Of a stretch of DNA of 64,000 nucleotides, positions 27,045 through 34,598 are shown in pieces. Every line of letters begins with the position of its first letter. The first letter of the stretch is position 1. Origin of the DNA: Candidatus Gastranaerophilales bacterium (lineage in GTDB: Bacteria > Cyanobacteriota > Vampirovibrionia > Gastranaerophilales > Gastranaerophilaceae); assembly GCA_944323045.1 (NCBI GenBank), contig CALUQX010000014.1, positions 1-64,000 on the forward strand, read 5' to 3'. Under the pieces are notes generated by a model. The model saw only the letters and a program-made list of their open reading frames with translations. It was not told the DNA's origin and did no database searches. The position numbers and the translations under genes are program-made.

Positions 27045-27329
27045 ATGGATATGTATAATCCGGTACATCCGGGGAAAGTATTAAAAGAAATTTATCTGAA
27101 AGACTACGACTTAACAGTTACAGCATTTGCCTTAAAAATCGGAGTCTCTAGAAATGCTGCTTCTGAACTTATAAATTCAAGAAGTGGAGTTAGTGCGGAT
27201 ATGGCATTGAAACTTGAAAAGGCTTTTAAGGTGCCTGCACAATACTGGCTGGACTTGCAGACACAATATGACCTCTGGAATGCAAGACAACGAGTCAATC
27301 TTGATAATGTAGAAGTCATTGCTATGTAA
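27045..27329 (+). CDS. higA: HigA-type antitoxin, XRE family
   Basis: A 94-residue protein. NPVHPGKVLKEIYLKDYDL is followed by a helix-turn-helix (VTAFALKIGVSRNAASELIN) and the HigA signature YWLDLQTQYDLWNA. It binds HigB and represses the operon. AAAGGAAA precedes its ATG, so unlike the toxin it has a ribosome site. Confidence 0.94.
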   Translation: MDMYNPVHPGKVLKEIYLKDYDLTVTAFALKIGVSRNAASELINSRSGVSADMALKLEKAFKVPAQYWLDLQTQYDLWNARQRVNLDNVEVIAM

Positions 27330-27353
27330 TAGTTAGGCTATTGTCAATGTGCA

Positions 27354-27850
27354 TAAGACCGGACTTCGTCTGAACTCCAAACATGAATTGTCCTAAGCCG
27401 CCTTCTAGATAATCTACCTGCATTCTCAGGTTCATCAAAAGGCGCTTATTAAGTAACCGTTAGAGAGTATAAGACCGGACTTCGTCAGAACTACAAACAT
27501 GAATTGCCATAAGCCGACTTCTAAATAATCTCAGGCATTCTTAGTATCATCAGAAGGCGCATCCTAAGCCAACGGCAAAAAGGAGAACACAGGACTTCGT
27601 CCTGTGTTCGTGCCTCTGCTCAAAACTAATACGTTGATATTCCTAAGCCGCCTTCTAGATAATCTACCTGCATTCTTAGTATCATCAAAAGGCGCTTATT
27701 AAGTAACCGTCAGAGAGTATAAGACCGGACTTCGTCAGAACCTCAAACATGAATTGACATAAGCCGACTTCTAGATAACCTCAGGCATTCTCGGTTTCAT
27801 CAAAAGGCGCCTCCTATGCCACTGTCAAAAAGGAGAACACAGGACTTCGT
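27354..27850. repeat. Nested non-coding repeats (116 bp within 250 bp)
   Basis: TAAGACCGGACTTCGTC begins at 27354, 27470 and 27720. The first two are a 116-bp tandem duplication. A region of about 210 bp is then repeated 250 bp further on (27391-27600 and 27641-27850). Shared words include TAAGCCGCCTTCTAGAT, ATCATCAAAAGGCGC and AAAAAGGAGAACACAGGAC. CGCCTT and AAGGCG within each half could pair. A perfect 11-bp hairpin (GAACACAGGAC at 27585-27595, GTCCTGTGTTC at 27599-27609) lies between the copies. No open frame is conserved, so this is a structured or mobile non-coding element. Confidence 0.85.
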
Positions 27851-28053
27851 CCTGCGGCTCGCGTTAAACGGCACCGCTCCGCCTCCAACGAAAGCTTGGT
27901 TGCTCGCATGCGACGGCATTCCGGACTTTCTTTTCGCAAGCGGAGCTTGCTCCAAAGAAAGCTCCTCCAGCCTCAGCTCGCAATCCGCAACTAACCGTTT
28001 CGTTTCGGCGTCGTCTCTCACTACGTTCGTGCCTCTGCTCGCCGCAAGAAAAA
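27851..28053. other. GC-rich intergenic block
   Basis: This block is markedly richer in G+C than its surroundings and full of short inverted words such as GGAGC-TT-GCTCC. GTTCGTGCCTCTGCTC at 28025-28040 repeats 27606-27621. CACTACGTTCGTGCC also resembles CACTTCGTTCGCGCC in the block near 520-535. Frames on both strands are open by chance because stops are AT-rich. None has a ribosome site or coding character. Confidence 0.5.
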
Positions 28054-28077
28054 CCTGATTTCAATGAAGAAATCAGG
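28049..28077 (-). terminator. Terminator of the 56-residue gene
   Basis: CCTGATTTC (28054-28062) pairs with GAAATCAGG (28069-28077). TTTTT follows on the minus strand, 50 bp past the stop of the gene at 28128. Confidence 0.85.
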
Positions 28078-28127
28078 TACAAAATTTGTAGGGGAAAAAT
28101 TAATTGGAGTTTATGAAAAATAAAACT

Positions 28128-28298
28128 TTATATCAGATGAAGGGCTTGCCTGTTCGCCATTGCAATAAAATTCATCTGGGCAAACAACACTTCCGATCTG
28201 TCTTCAAACGCCTGCGCCGGCGGCGCTGCTGTGGTTACTTGATTGCTGTATAAATCTTTTAACTTGTCATCAATTTTTTTCAAATCTTTGACTGCCAT
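28128..28298 (-). CDS. Small hypothetical protein, 56 residues
   Basis: The protein reads MAVKDLKKIDDKLKDLYSNQ, then an Ala/Pro-rich turn, then a Met-rich helix (LFAQMNFIAMANRQALHLI). A longer frame starts at 28355, but GAGAGG 7 bp before the ATG at 28298 fixes this start. It has its own terminator and, 33 bp upstream, a palindromic 20-bp box shared with 48443. Function unknown. Confidence 0.65.
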   Translation of the reverse strand: MAVKDLKKIDDKLKDLYSNQVTTAAPPAQAFEDRSEVLFAQMNFIAMANRQALHLI

Positions 28299-28330
28299 AT
28301 CTTGCCTCTCTTCTCGTGTTTGTTTCTTAT

Positions 28331-28350
28331 GTATATATAAAGTATATACT
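28331..28350 (-). promoter_or_regulatory. Palindromic box, copy 1 (GTATATA-N5-TATATAC)
   Basis: On the minus strand this reads AGTATATACTTTATATATAC, identical over 20 bp to 48443-48462. The 7-bp arms are perfectly symmetric around 5 bp. It lies 33 bp upstream of the 28298 start. Confidence 0.6.
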
Positions 28351-28478
28351 CGCACGCGAATTTCACAAAACGCCTAACTTGTTACATTTCTTTACATTGA
28401 GCCTGAAAATGGAGATTTTACGCAATTTTTCTGAAAATATTGTTTTTATAATAATGTATAGGGGTAAATGGTAGGACT

Positions 28479-30602
28479 ATGCTCGATAACGAATTATACA
28501 TGAATAATCAAATTCCATACGGCATGCAGACGACTTCTGTAAATGGTGTGCCAATGCAGGGGCCCGGAGCAGAAGCTATTAAAAAAGGGGTAGATAACAG
28601 CTACCTGTCCAACCGTGTTAAACAGAGCGAAGAAAACGGTGCACTTGTCCCTGCAGCTACACTTGCTACATGGTATGCCATATCACGCGGAATGGATGTA
28701 TTTAACAAAAGCTGTAACAAAGAATATGAAAAAACAGCTTTTGGAAAACTCGGACGTTTCGGTGATTGGCTTACAGAAAAAGTCACAAATAGCAGCCTTG
28801 CAAAATCAAACTTCGGGCAGTGGGTTGCCAAAACATATAAATCAACAGGTAAATTTATAAATGATAAAATCATTGCAAACAGCGCTATGCTGCGTGCAAT
28901 AAAAAATACTCCGTCAGAACCGACAAATAAACTGGTTGTGTCACAGTACAAAGGGCTTTTAGGCTTTTTATCACAGGATACCGAACAAATATTCAACTCA
29001 TTTATAAAACCGGCTAAAACACCGTTTGAATTAGAACAGTACGGAGCTGATAAACAGTTTATCAAAAATCTTAAAAAGGCGATGAAAGCTCCGGGGGCAA
29101 ATTCTTATGCAGTATTAAAAGAAGCAGAGATGAAACTGCTCGGAATTCCTCAGGCTGATATAGACAGATATATTCAAAATGGCAGAGTTTTAAGCCCTAA
29201 AAGAGTTGATATATTAATTAAAAATGCCAAAATCTCTAAATTAGGCTTTACCCCTGCTGAATATAAAGCAATATCAAAAGACTTTTTAGGTAATTCTGAC
29301 AAAATACTTAAGGCACTGGAAAAAGCATCTAAAAACAACGGAAATATGTTTATCAGCCGTATGAGAAGCGGCGGACCGTTAGGAGCTATAAAAAATCATT
29401 TTCTGGGACGTAAAGTAGGCATAACCGAACTTTATAACAAATATCTTGTTACATTGGGCTCTAAGAACCCTAAACATGCCTCAAAACTCGGTCGCGGCTT
29501 AACAAAGGCATTCGGGCTGTTTTTGGAAGGGACAACAAACAGATTTGCCGGCGGTAAACTGGCGGTATTAATGCAGGCAGTAATCTTTGCAGATATGCTT
29601 GTTAATACATTTAAAGCTCCGAAAGGCGAAAAATTTAAGACATTTACAGAAAGATTTACAAATGACTTTGCATATTTCTTGTGCGCTCCGTTTGGCATCC
29701 AGATATTGCACAAATTAGGTGGTTTGCAGTATGCCGGCATGTCCAAATCAGACCTTGCAAATTATCGTGCAGAATTAAAACAATTTAACCATAAAGTTGC
29801 AACCGGACAGTTAAGCAAAAAAGGCGACTACATAAACGAATTGGAAAGAATAAAAGGAATGCTCCGCGGCGGACGTAAGAATATATTCTCTAAATTCTTT
29901 GGCAGACTGGCTGAAATTGCTACAGTTGGTCTTGAAACAACAAGAGGTTACCACAAAAATGCAATTAAACCGGGTATACTTGGTAAATTAAAAGACTTCT
30001 TTGTAAATCCTAAGTATTATATGAAAAATGCAGCCGGTTATCCAATGAGATTAATACTTGTAATGGGACTTATAATGCCGCCGCTTGCAACAGCAGCAAC
30101 AAAGATTGCACATGCAATATTCGGGCGCCCGACACATTCAGTCCTTGATGATGAAGGTGAATTAACACCGGAACAGGAACAGCAAAAACAAATGGAAGAT
30201 TTGCTGGCACAGTTGGAAGCTGAAAAACAAAATCAATCAGGCGGACAGCCGGTTACACATACAAGCCCTACAAATTTGATTAATGAGTATCTTGATAGAC
30301 AGGCTCAGCAGGCATTACACGAAGCGCAGCCTGAATATGCTCCGGCACCACAACCTCTATATCAACAGCCGCAAACAATGCAGCCACAGCCGGTAAACGG
30401 AACACAAAATCAGCCGCAGCAGCCAGCCGCGCAGACTCAGCAGCAGGCAACACAGGCAAATGCTGGTGAACCTGTAAGGACTTATGTGCCTTCTCCAACG
30501 CCTGTTGTGCTTTCACAGCCAAATACTGCCAAAGCCGATGAAGCATTAAGAAATGCTGATCTGGCTGAAAAAATGGCGCGGGATGCGCTTGCAATTGGTT
30601 AA
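28479..30602 (+). CDS. Large lineage-type hypothetical protein with Gln/Pro-rich tail
   Basis: A 707-residue protein without a signal peptide. The N-terminus (MNNQIPYGMQTT) is followed by helical, basic, Gly/Ala-rich sequence to about 560, including two hydrophobic stretches (KLAVLMQAVIFADMLVNTF and LILVMGLIMPPLATAATKIA). An acidic EQEQQKQMED region and a long Gln/Pro-rich tail follow. In composition and the PYGM motif it resembles the proteins at 53330 and 54795. Family not recognised. It may be membrane-interacting. Confidence 0.75.
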   Translation: MLDNELYMNNQIPYGMQTTSVNGVPMQGPGAEAIKKGVDNSYLSNRVKQSEENGALVPAATLATWYAISRGMDVFNKSCNKEYEKTAFGKLGRFGDWLTEKVTNSSLAKSNFGQWVAKTYKSTGKFINDKIIANSAMLRAIKNTPSEPTNKLVVSQYKGLLGFLSQDTEQIFNSFIKPAKTPFELEQYGADKQFIKNLKKAMKAPGANSYAVLKEAEMKLLGIPQADIDRYIQNGRVLSPKRVDILIKNAKISKLGFTPAEYKAISKDFLGNSDKILKALEKASKNNGNMFISRMRSGGPLGAIKNHFLGRKVGITELYNKYLVTLGSKNPKHASKLGRGLTKAFGLFLEGTTNRFAGGKLAVLMQAVIFADMLVNTFKAPKGEKFKTFTERFTNDFAYFLCAPFGIQILHKLGGLQYAGMSKSDLANYRAELKQFNHKVATGQLSKKGDYINELERIKGMLRGGRKNIFSKFFGRLAEIATVGLETTRGYHKNAIKPGILGKLKDFFVNPKYYMKNAAGYPMRLILVMGLIMPPLATAATKIAHAIFGRPTHSVLDDEGELTPEQEQQKQMEDLLAQLEAEKQNQSGGQPVTHTSPTNLINEYLDRQAQQALHEAQPEYAPAPQPLYQQPQTMQPQPVNGTQNQPQQPAAQTQQQATQANAGEPVRTYVPSPTPVVLSQPNTAKADEALRNADLAEKMARDALAIG

Positions 30603-30656
30603 GCTCTTGCCAGTTTCTGATAAACATGCTATAATTTCCCCATAAAGGGGTAATAC

Positions 30657-31136
30657 ATGAAAAAATTTGATTACAAAAAATTAGCACTGGAATTTAGAAA
30701 CGAAGCCGCAAAAAATTTGCCGGTTGATATTGAGGAAAACAATAAAACGGTCTTTCTTGATACGATTTACAAGTTTACTTTAATTACCGGTGAAGCACTT
30801 GCAAAAGACAAGAATATCAAATCACCTATAGATGCACAGGTGATGACACAAATACTTTCTGAATGGACATACCACAAGTATATTGATCTTTTGCGTTCAG
30901 ATATTCCTGCTCGTTATCACGAAAGCATTTTGCAAAAAGTAGGGTTTACGATTTACGAAATTGCAATGCAGGCGCTTATACAAAAACTGCCTTTTGAAAG
31001 CATCTGCTCACTGGTAGAACATCATGTTGAAAAATCATTTGACAAAGCATGTGAAGGGCTTGTTCATAACGGTGTTATCTCAGAACAGGCATGTGAATCT
31101 GCGCTTGTGCAGTCTAATATAAGTAACTTACGATGA
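30657..31136 (+). CDS. Hypothetical protein, 159 residues
   Basis: A soluble, mostly helical protein starting MKKFDYKKLALEFRNEAAKN, with no signal peptide or known motif. GGGG lies 8 bp upstream of the ATG. It follows the 707-residue protein by 54 bp and precedes the CpaE-like operon. Function unknown. Confidence 0.7.
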   Translation: MKKFDYKKLALEFRNEAAKNLPVDIEENNKTVFLDTIYKFTLITGEALAKDKNIKSPIDAQVMTQILSEWTYHKYIDLLRSDIPARYHESILQKVGFTIYEIAMQALIQKLPFESICSLVEHHVEKSFDKACEGLVHNGVISEQACESALVQSNISNLR

Positions 31137-31187
31137 CTTACTAACTTGTTTTTTCAATAAAAATATGTTATTATATTAGTGCTCTGT

Positions 31188-31376
31188 ATGGATGTTAATT
31201 TTGTTCCTACATTTATTATAAAAGGGAGAATTGACTCTTACGGTATTGAAGTATACCCGCCGATTGTAAAATCGCCAGCGGGAAACGGATTTTCCAAGGC
31301 GTTCACCCACCTGCGAGACCAAGCAGGTAACAAAATCGCATTTGTACAGAGTTTCTTTAATAAGAATATGTTATAG
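31188..31376 (+). CDS. Small hypothetical protein upstream of the cpaE-like gene
   Basis: The 62-residue frame starts MDVNFVPTFIIKGRIDSYGI and ends FVQSFFNKNML. An AT-rich -10-like TATATT at 31172-31177 lies just upstream, with no Shine-Dalgarno. Its stop is 5 bp before the cpaE-like start, whose ribosome site lies over its end. Position and spacing suggest a true first gene of the operon; the frame alone is weak evidence. Confidence 0.45.
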   Translation: MDVNFVPTFIIKGRIDSYGIEVYPPIVKSPAGNGFSKAFTHLRDQAGNKIAFVQSFFNKNML

Positions 31377-31381
31377 GTGGT

Positions 31382-32512
31382 ATGGTGATTTCTACAATAA
31401 TTCTTTCTGATACTGAACAGCGTATTTTGAAAATGTATATTGAAGAATATAAAGACTTTAGACTACTCGCACAGTCTTTTGACTCTGATAAAATTTATGA
31501 CGCGGTAAAAGAGTTGTCAAATGCTGTTTTGTTTGTTGATATGGATTATATGGAGCACGATTATCACTTTATTTCTTCGCTTTGTAACAGATACAGCAAC
31601 TTACGCATCGTAACTTTTACTGCAGCACCGTCTACCGACGCATTGTTGAAATCACTCCGTGCCGGCGCGTCAGGCATGTTATCTGTTCCGTTTATAAAAG
31701 ATGAATTTACAGCACTTGCAAACAAAATCAGCGATGAACTTTTAAACAATCATAAAGAAAAATCCAAATGCCGTATAATAACTGTTTTTTCAAACAAAGG
31801 CGGTATCGGAAAAACTTCTATTGCATCAAATCTTGCATTAGAACTTGCTAAAATATCAAAAGAAGATGTTGCACTTGTTGACTTGAACTTTCAACTGGGG
31901 GATGTTACGACATTCTGGGATTTGAAACCTTCTTTTGATTTAACCTATATGGTTAACAATTCTGAAAAAATCAACAGGGAGTTTCTTCTAAACACTTTAG
32001 AAAAATATAAAAACACAAGTTTGCATATACTGGCAGATCCGCCGTTTTTCAAAGATGCGGACAATATTTCAACAAAGCAGATAGAGCGGCTGATAGCAAC
32101 GCTTAAAGATGCATTTTCTTATGTTGTAATTGATACTTCAGCGGGGTTTGACAACAAAACAATGACTGCTGTATATAATTCAGATTTAGTATTGCTTGTT
32201 ACAGTAGCAAATCTACCGGCGCTCAGAAATACTCAGCGCTGTATCGAACTGTTTAAATCAGAAATTAGCGACAGTAATGATATTCAAGTTGTTGTAAATC
32301 GCTATATGGAAAATGATGAAATTGATCTTGATGATATTGAAAAAGTTCTCGGACAAAAAATATTTGATAAAATACCAAACAATTATTTCACAATGATGTC
32401 CGCAATTAATAAAGGTGTGCCGGTATGTGAAATTAACAACGATTCAAATGTTGCAAAAGCATATAGAAATTTAGCATTAAAAGCAGCAGATTTTGTATAC
32501 AGAAAAAAGTAA
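31382..32512 (+). CDS. CpaE/TadZ-like pilus assembly ATPase
   Basis: A 376-residue protein. An N-terminal receiver-like domain (about 1-120, with FVDMD) is followed by a MinD/ParA-type ATPase with deviant Walker A SNKGGIGKTS (138-146), the switch region VALVDLNFQLGDVTTFWDL and YVVIDTSAGFD. CpaE/TadZ proteins place Tad/Flp pili at the cell pole. The next gene is a CpaF-like protein without ATPase motifs; no other tad genes are nearby. Confidence 0.85.
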   Translation: MVISTIILSDTEQRILKMYIEEYKDFRLLAQSFDSDKIYDAVKELSNAVLFVDMDYMEHDYHFISSLCNRYSNLRIVTFTAAPSTDALLKSLRAGASGMLSVPFIKDEFTALANKISDELLNNHKEKSKCRIITVFSNKGGIGKTSIASNLALELAKISKEDVALVDLNFQLGDVTTFWDLKPSFDLTYMVNNSEKINREFLLNTLEKYKNTSLHILADPPFFKDADNISTKQIERLIATLKDAFSYVVIDTSAGFDNKTMTAVYNSDLVLLVTVANLPALRNTQRCIELFKSEISDSNDIQVVVNRYMENDEIDLDDIEKVLGQKIFDKIPNNYFTMMSAINKGVPVCEINNDSNVAKAYRNLALKAADFVYRKK

Positions 32513-32525
32513 AAGAGGTTGGCAA

Positions 32526-33494
32526 ATGGGATTCAGCAGCAGATTTAAAAGAGACGAAACACCGGCAGTATTAGTTCAGGATACGGTATTACAAGAGCCG
32601 GAAATGCCTGTTGATATAGAAGTTTCAGAACAAGAGGTTGTCGATACAATTCCAGAGGAGATTGTTTTGCCGTCGAAGAATTCTGAGTCTGTAAATGATC
32701 TGGCACAATATATTGCTGATTCTTCAGTTTCAAAAATTACCGTGGTAGATACGGTAGTTAAGATTTTTGCAAACGGCTTACCTGTTAAACAAATTCAATT
32801 GAATGAATTTCCAAAAGAATATGTAAAAGGGGCTGATGCTGTATTTAATTATGTAGAAAATAATCTGGCTGTTTCAGGTGTAGTGCCGCCGGTGTCTAAA
32901 AAAAGCTGTCTCACTATAGAAAAAATTGAATGCCTTACCCTTGATGAATTAGTCAGCAGAAAAATTTTATCCCGAACAATTTTAGATTTTCTTGGAAAAA
33001 TAATTGCTGGTAAAAAGAATATTCTGCTGGCAGGCAGCAGCAATTTTGCTGTATTAAATTCAATAATTAAATCAAAATTGTATGATAAAAATACTGTAGT
33101 ATTTCAAAACCAGCCGAAAATACAGGATTCAGACTCCCTGACAGCCTTTAATACTGCAGAAATACCTGCAAGTAGTATAGAAAATGTAATAAAAGTGGCG
33201 CTTGATTTAGAACCAGAATATTTAATCGCGGATTTGCCTGAAGAAAGTCAAATGGCACGGCTAACAAGTTTAACACATGAATGCTGCGGAAAAATTTATA
33301 CTATCCCTGCTCCAAACGCTCAATCAGCTTTATTCAAGATGCTGAATATGATAATGGAAGCAGAGCACTGTAATGAAAAAATTGCAAAGTCTAAGTTATT
33401 GCACAGTTTTAACTATATATTGGATTCAGAGTCTTTATACCTTATTGCTCCGGCTAAAACAGCAATAATTACGCTGAAGGAGATTCCGGCTTAG
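32526..33494 (+). CDS. CpaF/TadA-like protein with lost ATPase motifs
   Basis: A 322-residue protein starting at ATG 32526, 7 bp after AGAGG; the longer frame from 32493 lacks a ribosome site. After an acidic linker, residues about 128-322 follow the C-terminal core of the CpaF/TadA secretion ATPase. LTIEKIECLTLDELV matches the LTLDDLV region, then KNILLAGSSNFAVLNSI stands where the Walker A GGTGSGKTTLLN should be. EPEYLIADLPEESQMARLTSLTHECCG replaces the Walker B/RG-E box, and IYTIPAPNAQSALFKMLNMIM replaces the TIHANS segment. P-loop Lys, acidic box and His are all gone, so it should not hydrolyse ATP. It is coupled to the cpaE-like gene with a 13-bp gap. Confidence 0.78.
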   Translation: MGFSSRFKRDETPAVLVQDTVLQEPEMPVDIEVSEQEVVDTIPEEIVLPSKNSESVNDLAQYIADSSVSKITVVDTVVKIFANGLPVKQIQLNEFPKEYVKGADAVFNYVENNLAVSGVVPPVSKKSCLTIEKIECLTLDELVSRKILSRTILDFLGKIIAGKKNILLAGSSNFAVLNSIIKSKLYDKNTVVFQNQPKIQDSDSLTAFNTAEIPASSIENVIKVALDLEPEYLIADLPEESQMARLTSLTHECCGKIYTIPAPNAQSALFKMLNMIMEAEHCNEKIAKSKLLHSFNYILDSESLYLIAPAKTAIITLKEIPA

Positions 33495-34503
33495 CGGACG
33501 CGCTTTTGGATTTTGCTTTTTCGGTGTTTACCTTATCCATTTCATTGAATAAATGTTTAAATTTTGTATTCTGAACAAATCCTTTTGTAATTTCGTCCAG
33601 ACCAAAGTCAATATATTTATCAACAACAATTTTTTCAATAAACCTGCCAAGCGGCTTGCCAAGGAATATTATCGGCATAAAACCGCCAATTGTTTTAAAT
33701 ATTTTATTCTGGAAAATTTTCATATTCTGATATTCTTTGAGCGCACTTTTCATAGCATAGTTGTTACTGCCGAATATTTCGCTGATATGATTGAACGATT
33801 TTTCATAAGTTTTTCTGACAATAGGAGGTACAATTGTGTGATCTCCTGCTAATATTCCTTCTTTTATTTCAAACATTTTGTCAGCGTTTTTGGCAGCAAA
33901 AGCAAGGATTTTATCAGGATTTGAATTTGTGATTGCAGCTTTTGGTGTGATATAGTGATAGAGCTTTTTAAATATATTTAAATTTGCTTTTTCCTGTTTA
34001 TGCGCCTGAATTTTATTATTTAAGGATAGATTAAGAGCCTGTTTGAATGCATCTTTGTCCTCAAAAGTATTACCTTCTGACTGCATTATAAGTTCTTTTG
34101 TATGTTTAAATACTGCATCTTTGGCATTTGTGGATATACCGTCTTTTGTTAGTTTGCCAAGCGGAGAAACAAGATTCTGCGCCATAAATATCAAAAGCGG
34201 CATGCACACAAATCCGAATATTCCCTGATATAAAGTTCTTTCAAAGGCTCGTCTTGCGCTGGGGTTAAATTCTGTTCTGTCATTTTTGTATTTGTCGTAG
34301 ATATCAGCACCCAAATACATCAAAGCAGGTATCCACAGTGCTGTACCTAATTTCGGGGCAATTTCGCTTATTGCAGCACCTACTTCATTGGAATATGATG
34401 CTGCTGTGACCAGCGGACTGTTTAAGGGGTCTTTGTACTGCTTTTTAGGCGGGTTATTCGATTTATTTTCGGAACAAAATGTTACGGATGTATTTATGCG
34501 CAT
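33469..34503 (-). CDS. Hypothetical membrane-associated protein
   Basis: A 344-residue protein with hydrophobic segments near 45-65 and 98-120 (FGFVCMPLLIFMAQNLV) and a further one near 280 (IGGFMPIIFLGKPLGRFI), basic linkers, and a Lys/Ser/Ala-rich tail. No signal peptide or known family was seen. Its 3' end overlaps the CpaF-like gene by 26 bp on the opposite strand. It is divergent from uvrB. Confidence 0.7.
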   Translation of the reverse strand: MRINTSVTFCSENKSNNPPKKQYKDPLNSPLVTAASYSNEVGAAISEIAPKLGTALWIPALMYLGADIYDKYKNDRTEFNPSARRAFERTLYQGIFGFVCMPLLIFMAQNLVSPLGKLTKDGISTNAKDAVFKHTKELIMQSEGNTFEDKDAFKQALNLSLNNKIQAHKQEKANLNIFKKLYHYITPKAAITNSNPDKILAFAAKNADKMFEIKEGILAGDHTIVPPIVRKTYEKSFNHISEIFGSNNYAMKSALKEYQNMKIFQNKIFKTIGGFMPIIFLGKPLGRFIEKIVVDKYIDFGLDEITKGFVQNTKFKHLFNEMDKVNTEKAKSKSASAKPESPSA

Positions 34504-34584
34504 GAATACCTCTATACGTATGTATTATTATAACGCCCATAAAGATAAAAGTTGCTATTTGTTTTGTAAAATTTTGTATCTTGA

Positions 34585-34590
34585 TATAAT
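34585..34590 (+). promoter_or_regulatory. -10 element of uvrB
   Basis: TATAAT at 34585-34590 ends 8 bp before the uvrB ATG. TTTTGT at 34562-34567 is a possible -35 with a 17-bp spacer. The leader would be a few bases at most. Confidence 0.55.
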
Positions 34591-34598
34591 ATATAGTT

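Noticed and set aside
27354-27850. CRISPR array
   Set aside because: Units are over 100 bp, there are no short direct repeats with regular unique spacers, and no cas genes are nearby.
27800-28082. Three overlapping frames of 72-80 codons on both strands
   Set aside because: They lie in the GC-rich block where stop codons are rare, have no ribosome sites and give Arg/Ser-rich low-complexity products.
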